From CAVQBC01 sp963848415 (GTDB lineage Bacteria; Actinomycetota; Thermoleophilia; Solirubrobacterales; Solirubrobacteraceae), in NCBI GenBank assembly GCA_963848415.1, contig CAWKDN010000002.1, forward strand, positions 1 through 64,000: a stretch of 64,000 bases of DNA, in the 5' to 3' direction. A model generated the notes under the pieces. The model did no database searches, was not told where the DNA came from, and worked only from the letters and a program-made list of their open reading frames with translations. Shown in pieces: positions 15,741 to 25,015 of the stretch. Both the position numbers and the translations under genes were made by a program. Each line of letters begins with the position of its first letter. Position 1 is the first letter of the stretch.

Positions 15741-16541
15741 ATGAGCCGCCTGTCGGGGCTCTACAGCCTCGGCACCGTCGGCGGCGCCGTGGCGGCGACG
15801 GCGATCGTGGCCGCCGGCTTCGACGTCTCCGTCCACCTGCTGGCGCTCGCCGCGGTGCTCGCCGCGGCCCTGGTCTTCGTCAGCCCGGGCCTCCTCCCGG
15901 CGGACGAGCCTCCGGCCGGCGGCCAGGCGCGCTCGCCGGCGCTCCCGAGCCCCAGGATCCTCGTCGCCGTACTCGGCCTGGCCAGCGCGCTGGCCGTCCC
16001 GCTGGACGTCGTGCCGGGCGAGTGGGCGACGTTCAGGGTCACCGACGACCTGGGCGGCACACAGACGCAGGCGGCGCTCGCCTTCGTCGCCTTCACGGTC
16101 GGGATGACGTGCGGCCGGCTCGCCGGCGACCGTGCGACCGCTCGCCTCGGCGAACCGCGCCTGCTGCGCGGCGCCGTCGGCGTCTCGGCGACCGGCCTCG
16201 TGCTCGCCGCGGCGCTGCCCGGCACCGCGATCGTCCTGACCGGGTTCCTGCTCGCGGGGCTCGGCATCTCGGTGGTCTCGCCGCTGCTGACCGCCGCGGC
16301 CGGCCGCACGCCGGGGCCGGCCTTCACCGCCATGTTCGTCGGCAACCGGCTCGCCGGCCTGCCGACGCCCCTCGCCATGGGCGCGCTCGCCGGCACGGCG
16401 GCGCTCGGCGTCGGTGAGGCGATGATCCTCCTCGTCGTCCCCAGCGCGGCGCTGCTGCTCCTGCTGGGGACGGCGGCCATCCGGCCGCCGCGCTCACGCG
16501 GGGGCGAGATCCGGCGGAGCGACGCTGTGGCCGGCCGCTGA
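15741..16541 (+). CDS. MFS transporter missing its N-terminal third
   Basis: A 266-residue membrane protein with about eight hydrophobic segments. The opening SRLSGLYSLGTVGGAVAA looks like helix 5 of a sugar-type major facilitator, and LAFVAFTVGMTCGRLAGDR like the loop between helices 8 and 9. A full MFS carrier has 12 helices and about 400 residues, so helices 1-4 are absent. The 189 bases upstream hold no in-frame remnant that I can recognise. It is probably a degraded gene, although the remaining frame is clean. Confidence 0.55.
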   Translation: MSRLSGLYSLGTVGGAVAATAIVAAGFDVSVHLLALAAVLAAALVFVSPGLLPADEPPAGGQARSPALPSPRILVAVLGLASALAVPLDVVPGEWATFRVTDDLGGTQTQAALAFVAFTVGMTCGRLAGDRATARLGEPRLLRGAVGVSATGLVLAAALPGTAIVLTGFLLAGLGISVVSPLLTAAAGRTPGPAFTAMFVGNRLAGLPTPLAMGALAGTAALGVGEAMILLVVPSAALLLLLGTAAIRPPRSRGGEIRRSDAVAGR

Positions 16542-16583
16542 ACGCCGCTTGAACTCAAGGCGGAGTCCGGCCAGCATGGCGGC

Positions 16584-17714
16584 GTGCCGGACGAGCTCCC
16601 CGACCTCCTCGCCGCGCTGGTCGCCATCGACTCCGTCAACCCGTCGCTCGTCCCCGGCGGCGCGGGTGAGGGCGAGATCGCGCGCTTCGTGGCCGCCTGG
16701 GCGCGGGACGCCGGGCTCGAGGTCGAGGTGCTGGAGGGCACCGCCGGGCGCCCGAGCGTCGTGGCCCGTGCCCGCGGGGCCGGCGGCGGGCGCTCGCTGC
16801 TGTTGTGCGGGCACACCGACACCGTGACCACCGAGGGCATGGCCGATCCGCGCCCGCGCGTGGACGGCGACCGGCTCTACGGCCGCGGCGCGTACGACAT
16901 GAAGGCCGGCCTGGCGGCGGCCCTGCTCGCGTGCCGCGAGGCCGCGTCGCGCGACCTCGCCGGCGACGTCGTCGTCGCGGCGGTGGCCGACGAGGAGCAC
17001 GCCAGCCTCGGCGTCCAGGAGGTGCTCGCGACGGTCCGGGCCGACGCGGCGATCGTCACGGAGCCGACCGAGCTCGAGCTCGTGATCGCCCACCGGGGCT
17101 TCGTGTGGGCGGAGATCGAGGTCACCGGCCGCGCCGCGCACGGCTCGCGCCCGCACCTCGGCGTGGACGCGATCGTGAAGGCCGGCCCGATCCTGATCGC
17201 GCTGGGCGAGCTCGACGCCGCGCTCGAGGGGCGCGAGCACCGCCTGCTGGGGCGCGGCTCCGTGCACGCCTCGGTGATCCACGGCGGCGAGGAGCTCTCG
17301 AGCTATCCCGCCCGCTGCGTGATCGGGCTCGAGCGCCGCACGCTGCCCGGTGAGCGCGCGGGCGACGTCGAGGCCGAGCTCGCCGGGCTGCTGGCCGGCT
17401 GCCGCGCCGCCGACCCGGAGCTGCAGGCCGGCCAGCGCACCCTGCTGGTGCGCGACCCGTTCGAGGTCGACGAGCGCGCCGAGGTCGTCGAGACCGTCCG
17501 CGCCGCGGCGGAGGGCGTGCTCGGCACGCCGCCCGCGATCGCCGGCGCGAGCTACTGGGCGGACGCCGCCTTCATCGCCGCCGCCGGCATCCCGACGGTG
17601 ATGTTCGGCCCGGCCGGCGACGGCGCGCACGCGGCGGAGGAGTGGGTCAGCCTCTCGTCCATCGAGACCCTCGCCCGCGCCCTGGTGGCCGTCGCCGAGC
17701 GGCTCTGCGGCTGA
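16584..17714 (+). CDS. M20-family metallopeptidase (ArgE/DapE-like)
   Basis: A 376-residue zinc amidohydrolase/peptidase. CGHTDTV (76-81) gives the first metal His, GAYDMKAG the bridging Asp (105), DEEHAS the general base and metal Glu (137/138), TEPT the next acidic ligand, and GDGAHAAEEWV the last His. Between about 180 and 290 lies the lid/dimerisation domain (GRAAHGSRPHLGVDA). Members remove acyl groups from amino acids or cleave dipeptides; the substrate is not predictable here. GTG 16584 is the likely start. Confidence 0.85.
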   Translation: MPDELPDLLAALVAIDSVNPSLVPGGAGEGEIARFVAAWARDAGLEVEVLEGTAGRPSVVARARGAGGGRSLLLCGHTDTVTTEGMADPRPRVDGDRLYGRGAYDMKAGLAAALLACREAASRDLAGDVVVAAVADEEHASLGVQEVLATVRADAAIVTEPTELELVIAHRGFVWAEIEVTGRAAHGSRPHLGVDAIVKAGPILIALGELDAALEGREHRLLGRGSVHASVIHGGEELSSYPARCVIGLERRTLPGERAGDVEAELAGLLAGCRAADPELQAGQRTLLVRDPFEVDERAEVVETVRAAAEGVLGTPPAIAGASYWADAAFIAAAGIPTVMFGPAGDGAHAAEEWVSLSSIETLARALVAVAERLCG

Positions 17715-17776
17715 GCGCGTCGCGCATCGAACCCGCATGGCCGGTTCCGTCGGAGGCCGGCCGTAGATTCAGCCGG

Positions 17777-20356
17777 GTGTCGCGCCCCGACGCCCAGCTC
17801 GCGCTCGCCCCCTACGACTTCGCCGCCGCCGAGCGGCTGGAGGACGCGCTGGACGTCTCGGCCGTGGTCGCCCAGGTGCTCGTCCGCCGCGGCTTCGCCG
17901 AGCCGCGGGCGGCGCGCGCGTTCCTCGCGGCCGGGGAGGAGCATCCGCTCGACGCCTTCGGCGGCCTGCGCGAGGCGGCCGCGCGCGTCCTCGGGCACGT
18001 CGAGGCCGGCGCGCGCATCACCGTCCACGGCGACTACGACGCCGACGGCGTGTGCTCGACCGCCGTGCTGGTCCGCGCGCTGCGCACGCTCGGCGCCGAC
18101 GTCGGCTGGTACCTCCCGAGCCGGCTCGAGGACGGCTACGGGCTCGCGCGGGCGACGGTCGAGCGGCTCGCCGCCCAGGGCACGCGGCTGCTGATCACCG
18201 CCGACTGCGCGATCACCGCGGTCGACGAGGTCGCCGCCGCCCGCGCCGCCGGTCTCGACGTCGTCGTCACCGACCACCACGCGCCGCGCGCGGACGGCCG
18301 CCTGCCCGACGCGCCGATCGTCCACCCGGCGCTCGGCGGCTACCCGTGCCCGGAGCTGTGCGCGACCGCGGTGACCTACCAGCTCGCGCGCGCGCTGCTC
18401 GAGGCCGCCGGCCTGGACGTCGCCGCGGCCGACGAGGACCTCGACCTGGTGGCGATCGCGACGGTGTGCGACGTCGTGCCGCTGCGCGGGGAGAACCGCC
18501 GGCTCGTGCGCGCGGGCCTGCGGGCGCTCGCGCGCACCCGCAAGCCGGGGCTGCAGGCGCTGATGGAGATCGCGCGCGTGGACCCCGGCGCGCTGGACGC
18601 GAGCGCGCTCGGCTTCCGGCTCGGCCCGCGGCTGAACGCCGCCGGGCGCCTCCAGCGCGCCGACGCGGGGCTCGAGCTGCTGCTGACCGACGACCCGGCG
18701 CGCGCCCGCGCCGTCGCGCTCGAGCTCGACGCGGTCAACGCCGAGCGCCGCGACGTCGAGACCCGCATCCGCTTCGAGGCCGAGGCGCTGGTGGCCGAGG
18801 CGCCGCCGGGAGCGGCCGCCTACGTGCTCGCCTCCGAGGGCTGGCACCCGGGGGTGATCGGGATCGTCGCCGCCCGCATCGCCGAGCGCCATCACCGCCC
18901 GGCGGTGCTGATCGCGCTCGACGGCGAGCAGGGGACGGGCTCGGGCCGCTCGATCCCCGCCTTCGACCTGCTCGCAGGGCTCGAGGCCGGCGCCGGCGAG
19001 CTGCTGCGCCACGGCGGCCACCGCGCCGCCGCGGGGCTGACGATCGCCCGCGACCGCGTCGACGCCTTCCGCACGGCCTTTGCCGCACACGCCGCCGCGG
19101 TGCTCAGGCCCGCCGACCTCGTGCCGACCCAGCGCGTCGACGCCGTCGTGGCGGGTGACGCGCTCGGACTCGGGCTGGCCGAGGAGCTCGAGCGCCTCGC
19201 GCCGTTCGGCGCCGGCAACCCCGAGCCGGCGCTGCTGGTGCCCGCCGCGCGGCTCGCGGATCCGCGCCCGATGGGGGAGGGGCGCCACGTGAGCTTCGCG
19301 CTCGCGGCCGGCGGGGCGCGGTCGCGCTGCGTCGCCTTCGGCGCCGGCAGCCGCCTGCCCGCCGCCGAGGACGAGCCGGTCGACGCGGCCGTGCGCCTGG
19401 AGGCCAACCGCTACAACGGCGCGGTCGAGCCGCGCCTCGTCCTGCGCTGCGTCCGGCCGTGCACGCCCGCCCCGGTCGAGGTGATCGGCGAGCCGGCGAG
19501 CTTCGCGGCGGGCCTGCTCGCCGAGCTCGACCGCACGCTCGTCCCGCCGGCGCCGGCGCCGGCCGCGCCCTCGTCGCCCGCGGCGGCAGCGGCCGCCGTG
19601 CTCGCCTCCGGCGCCCAGCCGACGCTCTTCTCCGCGCTCGCGGACGCGGGAGCGGATCCGGTCACCGGGCCGGCCGTCGTGGCGCGCGCCGGGCCGGCCT
19701 CGCCGCCCGCCCGCCGGCTCCGCGACGGCCGCGACCACGGCGTCGGCGGGCTGCTCGCAGACCTCGTGCACACCACCGATCGGGTGCTCGTCGTCACCGC
19801 CCACGCGCCCTACCGCGCCCGCACGCTGCAGCCCCGGCTCGGCGGCTTCGCCGTCTGCTCCTGGGCCGCCCTGGAGGACGCCCCCGGACTGGCCGCGCCC
19901 TACGGCCACGTGGTCGCGCTCGACCCCCCGGCGCACGCGGATCGGCGCCGGCTCCTGGAGGGCCTGCCGGGGCTGGGCTGGATCCACCTGGCCTGGGGCG
20001 CGCCTGAGCTAGGCTTTGCCCGACGAATACTTCAATGGGACTACGCCCTGCGCGCCCCGCTCGCCGAGCTCTACCGCGACCTGCGGTCTGAGCGCGGTAT
20101 CGGCGGGGAGGCTCTCGAAGCACGGCTCAGGGGAGTCGGCCCGCAACCCCGGTCGGCGGCGCTCGCCGGCCGCCTGGTGCGGGTCCTCTCAGAGCTTGGC
20201 CTCGTGGTCCTCGAGCGCGAGGGGCCGGCCCTGACGGTGACCGAGGCGCCCGCGCGTACCGCGCTCGAGCGCTCCGCCGCCTTCCGGGCCTACCAGCACC
20301 GCCTCGAGGACGGCCTGACATACCTGACGAGCCCGACAGCCAGCGCGGCGGCCTGA
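17777..20356 (+). CDS. recJ: Single-strand DNA exonuclease RecJ with long C-terminal extension
   Basis: An 859-residue DHH-family exonuclease. ITVHGDYDADGVCS (81-94) and VVVTDHHAP (DHH at 166-168) bind manganese; LGFRLGPRLNAAGRL and the DHHA1 motif RHGGHRAAAGLTI follow, and an OB domain (FGAGNPEPALLV) closes the core near 560. The last 280 residues exceed E. coli RecJ and recall the extra domain of Firmicutes RecJ; they hold a Pro/Ala linker and helical region. GTG was chosen because TAGATT (17764-17769) lies 7 bases before it. Confidence 0.9.
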   Translation: MSRPDAQLALAPYDFAAAERLEDALDVSAVVAQVLVRRGFAEPRAARAFLAAGEEHPLDAFGGLREAAARVLGHVEAGARITVHGDYDADGVCSTAVLVRALRTLGADVGWYLPSRLEDGYGLARATVERLAAQGTRLLITADCAITAVDEVAAARAAGLDVVVTDHHAPRADGRLPDAPIVHPALGGYPCPELCATAVTYQLARALLEAAGLDVAAADEDLDLVAIATVCDVVPLRGENRRLVRAGLRALARTRKPGLQALMEIARVDPGALDASALGFRLGPRLNAAGRLQRADAGLELLLTDDPARARAVALELDAVNAERRDVETRIRFEAEALVAEAPPGAAAYVLASEGWHPGVIGIVAARIAERHHRPAVLIALDGEQGTGSGRSIPAFDLLAGLEAGAGELLRHGGHRAAAGLTIARDRVDAFRTAFAAHAAAVLRPADLVPTQRVDAVVAGDALGLGLAEELERLAPFGAGNPEPALLVPAARLADPRPMGEGRHVSFALAAGGARSRCVAFGAGSRLPAAEDEPVDAAVRLEANRYNGAVEPRLVLRCVRPCTPAPVEVIGEPASFAAGLLAELDRTLVPPAPAPAAPSSPAAAAAAVLASGAQPTLFSALADAGADPVTGPAVVARAGPASPPARRLRDGRDHGVGGLLADLVHTTDRVLVVTAHAPYRARTLQPRLGGFAVCSWAALEDAPGLAAPYGHVVALDPPAHADRRRLLEGLPGLGWIHLAWGAPELGFARRILQWDYALRAPLAELYRDLRSERGIGGEALEARLRGVGPQPRSAALAGRLVRVLSELGLVVLEREGPALTVTEAPARTALERSAAFRAYQHRLEDGLTYLTSPTASAAA

Positions 20357-20382
20357 CCGCCGACCGCGAGCCCCAGCCGCCC

Positions 20383-22716
20383 GTGGCCGGCGGAGCACCG
20401 GCGGGCGGGGCGAGCGTCGCCACGCCCGGGCGCCCGCGCATCGACGGCGCGCCGCAAACGCACGAGCAGGCGCTCGGCAGCCGCGCCGACAGCGAGCTGA
20501 CGGAGTTCGAGCAGGGCCTGATGGCCGACCTGTTCGCGATCGTCGAGGAGCACGCCGACGAGGTCGCCGAGCCGATCGACCGCGAGGCGGTCGTCCGCGC
20601 CTTCCTCTTCGCGTGCGAGCACCACGCCGACCAGCGCCGCGAGTCCGGCGAGGAGTTCGTCACCCACCCGGTGGGCGTGGCGAAGATCTGCGCCGGCATG
20701 CGGCTCGACACGGCGACGCTGTGCGCCGCGCTGCTGCACGACACCGTGGAGGACACGAGCGCCTCGCTGGAGGAGGTGGCCGGGGCGTTCGGGGAGGAGG
20801 TCGCCGGGCTCGTCGACGGTGTCACCAAGCTCACCGGGATCACCTTCCAGTCGCGCGACGAGGCGCAGGCCGAGAACTACCGCAAGATGATGGTGGCGAT
20901 GGCCACGGACATCCGGGTCATCCTCATCAAGCTCGCCGACCGCCTGCACAACATGCGCACGCTGGGCGCGATGCCCAAGCAGAAGCAGATCGACAAGGCC
21001 AAGGAGACGCTGGAGATCTACGCGCCGCTGGCGCACCGGCTCGGCATCCACGCCATCAAGTGGGAGCTCGAGGACCTCGCCTTCGCGACGCTTCACCCGC
21101 GCAAGTACCAGGACATCAAGGGCCTGGTCAGCCAGCAGCGCGAGGAGCGCGAGCGCTACGTGGCCAAGGCCGGCGGCTACCTGACCAAGGAGCTCGAGGC
21201 GCTGGGCATCGCGGCCGAGATCTCCGGCCGCGCCAAGCACTTCTACTCGATCTACACGAAGATGACCAAGAAGGGCCGCGAGTTCAACGAGATCTACGAC
21301 CTCACGGCCATGCGCGTCATCGTCGACTCCGTCAAGGACTGCTACGGCGCCGTCGGCGTCATCCACTCGCTCTGGAAGCCCCTGCCCGGGCGCTTCAAGG
21401 ACATGGTGGCGATGCCGAAGTTCAACATGTACCAGGCGCTGCACACGACCGTGATCGGGCCCGAGGGGCGGCCGCTGGAGATCCAGATCCGCACCGCGGA
21501 CATGCACGAGACGGCGGAGTACGGGGTGGCCGCGCACTGGCGCTACAAGGAGAACGCCCGCCAGGGCGGCCGCGACGCCACCGACGCCAAGCTCAACTGG
21601 CTCAAGGGCCTGCTCGACTGGCAGCAGGAGGACAACGACCCGCGCGAGTTCACCGACTCGCTGCGCGACGAGCTGGTCGAGGACGAGGTCTTCGTCTTCA
21701 CCCCGAAGGGCGAGGTCAAGTCGCTCTCGGGCGGCGCCACGCCGCTGGACTTCGCCTACGAGATCCACACCGACGTCGGTCACCGCTGCGTCGGGGCGAA
21801 GGTCAACGGCAAGATCGTCCCGCTGCACTACGAGCTGAAGTCCGGCGACATCGTCGAGGTGCTGACCGCCAAGCGCGAGCGCGGCCCGTCGCGCGACTGG
21901 CTGGCCGTGGTCAAGACGACGCGGGCGCGCAACAAGATCAAGGCGTGGTTCAAGGCCGAGTCGCGCGAGGACTCAGAGCACGTCGGCCGCCAGCTGCTCC
22001 AGGAGCACCTCAACAAGGCGGGGCTGCCCTCCCAGAAGCTGACGGGCTCGGCGCTGCTGGCCGACGTGATCCGCGAGATGGGCTTCCGCAAGGCCGAGGA
22101 CTTCTACATCGCCCTCGGCGGGGCCAAGATCTCGCCGAAGGTCGTCGTCAACAAGGTGCTCGCCCGCCTGAAGGCGGGCGACTCGGCGGTCGAGGAGCCG
22201 ACGGCCGTGGAGGACCTGCTCGAGACCAAGCGCGTCCCGCGCCGGCCCGAGTCCTCCTCCACCCGCTACGGGATCCGCGTCGAGGGCGTCGAGGACGTTC
22301 CCCTGCGCCTGGCCAAGTGCTGCCGGCCGGTGTCGGGCGACCCGATCCTCGGCTACGTCTCGCTCGGGCGCGGGATCACGATCCACCGCGAGGACTGCCC
22401 GAACGTGGTCGCCCTGCGCAAGGACCCGGAGCGCTTCGTGCCGGTCCAGTGGGACGGCGACAACGAGACCTCCTTCAAGGTGGAGATCCAGGTCGACGGC
22501 TGGGATCGCCACCGGCTGCTCGAGGACCTCTCGCGCACGTTCGCGGAGGCCGGGATCAACATCCTCGAGGCGCGCTGCATCGTCAGCCATCCGATGGTCA
22601 AGAACCGCTTCGTGATCGAGGTGGGCGACACCGCGACGCTCAAGGCCGCGATCACCCGCCTGCGGTCGATCGACGCCGTCTTCGACGCCTACCGGGTCAC
22701 GCCCACCGCCGCCTGA
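20383..22716 (+). CDS. relA: Bifunctional (p)ppGpp synthetase/hydrolase Rel
   Basis: A 777-residue RelA/SpoT homologue. The N-terminal HD hydrolase is intact (CEHHADQRRESGEEFVTHP, LLHDTVEDT), the synthetase has YDLTAMRVIVDS and KFNMYQALHTTVIGPEG, a TGS domain follows (FVFTPKGEVKSLSGGATPLD), then a Cys-rich region (LAKCCRPVSGDPILGYVS) and a C-terminal ACT domain. It should both make and break the stringent-response signal. It starts at GTG 27 bases after recJ, in the same transcript. The first 30 residues are a disordered Gly/Ala leader. Confidence 0.95.
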   Translation: MAGGAPAGGASVATPGRPRIDGAPQTHEQALGSRADSELTEFEQGLMADLFAIVEEHADEVAEPIDREAVVRAFLFACEHHADQRRESGEEFVTHPVGVAKICAGMRLDTATLCAALLHDTVEDTSASLEEVAGAFGEEVAGLVDGVTKLTGITFQSRDEAQAENYRKMMVAMATDIRVILIKLADRLHNMRTLGAMPKQKQIDKAKETLEIYAPLAHRLGIHAIKWELEDLAFATLHPRKYQDIKGLVSQQREERERYVAKAGGYLTKELEALGIAAEISGRAKHFYSIYTKMTKKGREFNEIYDLTAMRVIVDSVKDCYGAVGVIHSLWKPLPGRFKDMVAMPKFNMYQALHTTVIGPEGRPLEIQIRTADMHETAEYGVAAHWRYKENARQGGRDATDAKLNWLKGLLDWQQEDNDPREFTDSLRDELVEDEVFVFTPKGEVKSLSGGATPLDFAYEIHTDVGHRCVGAKVNGKIVPLHYELKSGDIVEVLTAKRERGPSRDWLAVVKTTRARNKIKAWFKAESREDSEHVGRQLLQEHLNKAGLPSQKLTGSALLADVIREMGFRKAEDFYIALGGAKISPKVVVNKVLARLKAGDSAVEEPTAVEDLLETKRVPRRPESSSTRYGIRVEGVEDVPLRLAKCCRPVSGDPILGYVSLGRGITIHREDCPNVVALRKDPERFVPVQWDGDNETSFKVEIQVDGWDRHRLLEDLSRTFAEAGINILEARCIVSHPMVKNRFVIEVGDTATLKAAITRLRSIDAVFDAYRVTPTAA

Positions 22717-22725
22717 GCCCGGCGC

Positions 22726-23706
22726 TCAGGCGAGCACCCACAGCCCGCCGCGGGTCAGCGTGAAGCGCGCCTCGGTCTCGAGGCCCAGGTAGTCGCCGTC
22801 GACCTGGACGGGGACGGGATCGCCGCCGACCGAGCGGACCTCGAGGTGGTCGACGCCGCTGCGGACCACCACGCGGCGATGCCCGGCGATCGGCGCGCGC
22901 TTGGACAGCGCCCGCCAGGTGACGGTCGGCACGTCGAGCGCGTTGGCGCGCGTGAGCACCGCGACGCCGAGGTCGCCCGAGTCGAGGGCGACGTCCTCGA
23001 CGAGGTCGATCGGGCGGTCCTTGAAGTAGGTGTAGGGGCGCCCGTTCTGGACGAAGACGCTGACGCCGTGCTCGGTGCGCCCGTCGAGGTCGACCTCCAG
23101 GCGCGGGGGATCGACGACGTAGTGGCGCAGGAAGGTCCGCACCGCCGACTCGCCGTAGTACCACGGGCCGAGCCGCGCCTTGCGGGCCGGGTGGCTGTCG
23201 ACCTGCTCGACGACGCTGGCGTCGAGCCCCACGCCGCCGGCGAAGGTGAACCAGCGCTCGTTCACGCGCGGGAGATCGACCCGCCGCGGCGCCCAGCGGT
23301 CGGCCAGCGCGAGCAGGTGCTCGGTGGCGTCCACGACGTCGTGGGGGACGCCGAGCATGCGGCAGTAGACGTTGGTCGCGCCGCCGGGGATGACCGCCAG
23401 CGGCGTCTCGGATCCCGCGAGCCCGTTGGCCGCCTCGTTGACCGTGCCATCGCCGCCGAAGGCGACCACCAGGTCATAGCCCTCGGCGGCCGCCTCGCGG
23501 CAGAGCTCGATCGCGTGCGCGCGGCGCTCGGTGTCGACGGCGTGGACGTCGTAGCGTCCCTGCAGGGCGTAGAGGACGAGCTGGCGCAGGCGCGCGGACA
23601 TCGTCGTGGCGTGCGGGTTGACGATGACCAGGATCTTCTTGGCGCGCGCGTCGCCGGCGAGCGCCCCGGCGTCGGCGAGGCGCTCGAACTCGAGCGTGCG
23701 GCTCAC
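22726..23706 (-). CDS. Diacylglycerol/sphingosine kinase-family lipid kinase
   Basis: A 326-residue protein of the DagK/YegS family that phosphorylates a lipid head group. KKILVIVNPHA opens the catalytic domain, LVVAFGGDGTVNEAANGL is the nucleotide-binding GGDGT motif, and PGGATNVYCRMLGVP follows. The C-terminal beta-sandwich (VQVDGDYLG) is present. The start is GTG 23706, whose bases overlap the TGA of the upstream corA gene, so the two are coupled. It converges on rel. Confidence 0.85.
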   Translation of the reverse strand: MSRTLEFERLADAGALAGDARAKKILVIVNPHATTMSARLRQLVLYALQGRYDVHAVDTERRAHAIELCREAAAEGYDLVVAFGGDGTVNEAANGLAGSETPLAVIPGGATNVYCRMLGVPHDVVDATEHLLALADRWAPRRVDLPRVNERWFTFAGGVGLDASVVEQVDSHPARKARLGPWYYGESAVRTFLRHYVVDPPRLEVDLDGRTEHGVSVFVQNGRPYTYFKDRPIDLVEDVALDSGDLGVAVLTRANALDVPTVTWRALSKRAPIAGHRRVVVRSGVDHLEVRSVGGDPVPVQVDGDYLGLETEARFTLTRGGLWVLA

Positions 23707-24705
23707 AGCCAGCCGCGCCGGCGGAAGAAGGTCAGCATCCCCACCAGCACGACGGCCATCAGCCCGATCACCAGCCAGAACGCCGTCGCGTCGCCCTCGC
23801 CGGGCACCTTGACGTTCATCCCCCAGATCGAGGCGACCAGCGTCAGCGGCAGGATCACGACCGAGAACGCGGTCAGGACCCGGAAGGTCTCGTTGGCCTG
23901 GTGGGAGATCTGGGACTCGTTGGTGGACTCCAGGCCCTCGACGACCTCCTTGAAGTTCTCCAGCATGTCCCACACGCGTTCGGAGGCGTCGTTGATGTCG
24001 TCGAAGTAGATGTCGAGGTCTTCGGCGATGTAGCGCTGCTTGGTGCGCTCGAGGTCTTGGAAGGCGGAGCGCTGCGGGCGGACGATCGTGCGGAAGTTGA
24101 TGATCTCCTGCTTGACGTTCGAGATGTCGCGCACGACCTCTGAGCCCTCGTCCTCGAAGATGTCCTCCTCGATGCGCTCGAGCTTGTTGCCCATCTTGCG
24201 CAGCATCGGGAAGGACGCGTCGACGCAGTCGTCGACGATCTTGTAGAGCAGGTAGCCCGGGGCCCTTGGAGAAGAGGTTCTCGCGCAGCTCCTCGTTGGT
24301 CCGGCAGCGCTCGAAGAGGTACTCGACCGGCTGCAGCGGCTCGTTGGGCATGGTGACGAGGTAGTCGGGGCCGACGAACAGGTCGAGCTCGGCGGCGTTC
24401 AGGCGCGAGACCCGCTTGTCGTAGCGCGGGAAGTGCAGCACGATGAACAAGTACTCGTCGTACTCGTCGACCTTCGGGCGCTGGTTGCGCGAGAGGACGT
24501 CCTCGTAGTCGAGCGGATGGAACTCGAAGCGCTCCTGCAGCCAGGCCGTCTCCAGCGGCCGCGGGCGCTCGACGTTGATCCAGCGCAGCCCCGGCGCCTC
24601 GACGATCTCGATGCGCGGCTCCTCGCGCTCAGGCGGGCGCTGCTGCGTGCCCGAACGCCCGCGCAGGCCGCGGCGGGAGAACGGCGTTCTCGGGAGGTTG
24701 CGCAT
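23703..24705 (-). pseudogene. corA: CorA-family magnesium/metal channel, one-base frameshift
   Basis: A CorA-type divalent-cation channel of about 334 codons, broken by one extra base. The N-terminal cytoplasmic domain (ERPRPLETAWLQERFEFHP) reads in one frame to residue about 148; the rest (LLYKIVDDCVDASFPMLRKM, the long helix, the WGMNV motif and two membrane helices) reads in another. The shift lies in the GGGG run at 24259-24262; removing one base joins K-G-P-G to YLLYKI. It may be a recent mutation or a sequencing error. A TAGAAT box at 24755-24750 could be its promoter. Everything else looks functional. Confidence 0.8.
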
Positions 24706-24792
24706 GGGCGCGACTTCGCGGCTCGTCGGGAGCGGGCATCGTGCAGGCGATTCTACGCGGCTGCGAGGCGGCTTTGAAAGCCCTGGGCGCGG

Positions 24793-24821
24793 TTGTGGCC
24801 CGCCGGGCCCTTCGCTAGGGT
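24793..24821 (+). promoter_or_regulatory. Promoter candidate for the riboswitch transcript
   Basis: TTGTGG (24793-24798) and TAGGGT (24816-24821) are 17 bases apart. Transcription would begin about 24829, a few bases before the SAM aptamer. The sequence TTCGCTAGGGTG recurs at the CAP-gene promoter on the other strand near 27611-27622. Confidence 0.5.
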
Positions 24822-24839
24822 GTCGCGCACATAGCAGTA

Positions 24840-24954
24840 CGCATCCAGAGGGGTGGAGGGATTGGCCCAGTGAAGCCCCGCCAACCATTCCGTCGTCCGC
24901 GGCGGAAACGGTGGCAATTCCATCAGGCTCCAGATCAATGGCCTGGGAGATGTG
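24840..24954 (+). promoter_or_regulatory. SAM-I (S-box) riboswitch aptamer
   Basis: The conserved S-box core is present in order: GGTGGAGGG (24852-24860), GGCCC (24864-24868), TGAAGCCCC (24871-24879), GCCAACC (24880-24886) and TGGCAATTCC (24912-24921). P1 is CGCATC (24840-24845) with GATGTG (24949-24954); P4 is CAGGC (24924-24928) with GCCTG (24941-24945). This RNA binds S-adenosylmethionine. It lies directly upstream of the threonine-synthase-like gene on the same strand. Confidence 0.93.
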
Positions 24955-25003
24955 GTTCGCGGGCTTTCTTCTGGGTTGCTCCGCCACATCCACCGGGCGG
25001 AGG
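24949..25003 (+). promoter_or_regulatory. Riboswitch expression platform hiding the ribosome site
   Basis: CTCCGCC (24979-24985) pairs with GGCGGAG (24996-25002), covering the GGAGG ribosome site (24999-25003) of the gene at 25016. The P1 3' strand GATGTGG (24949-24955) can instead pair perfectly with CCACATC (24984-24990), which breaks that hairpin. So bound SAM (P1 formed) should hide the site and absence of SAM should free it. Control at translation is inferred from these exclusive pairings. Confidence 0.75.
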
Positions 25004-25015
25004 AACGTCAGACCC

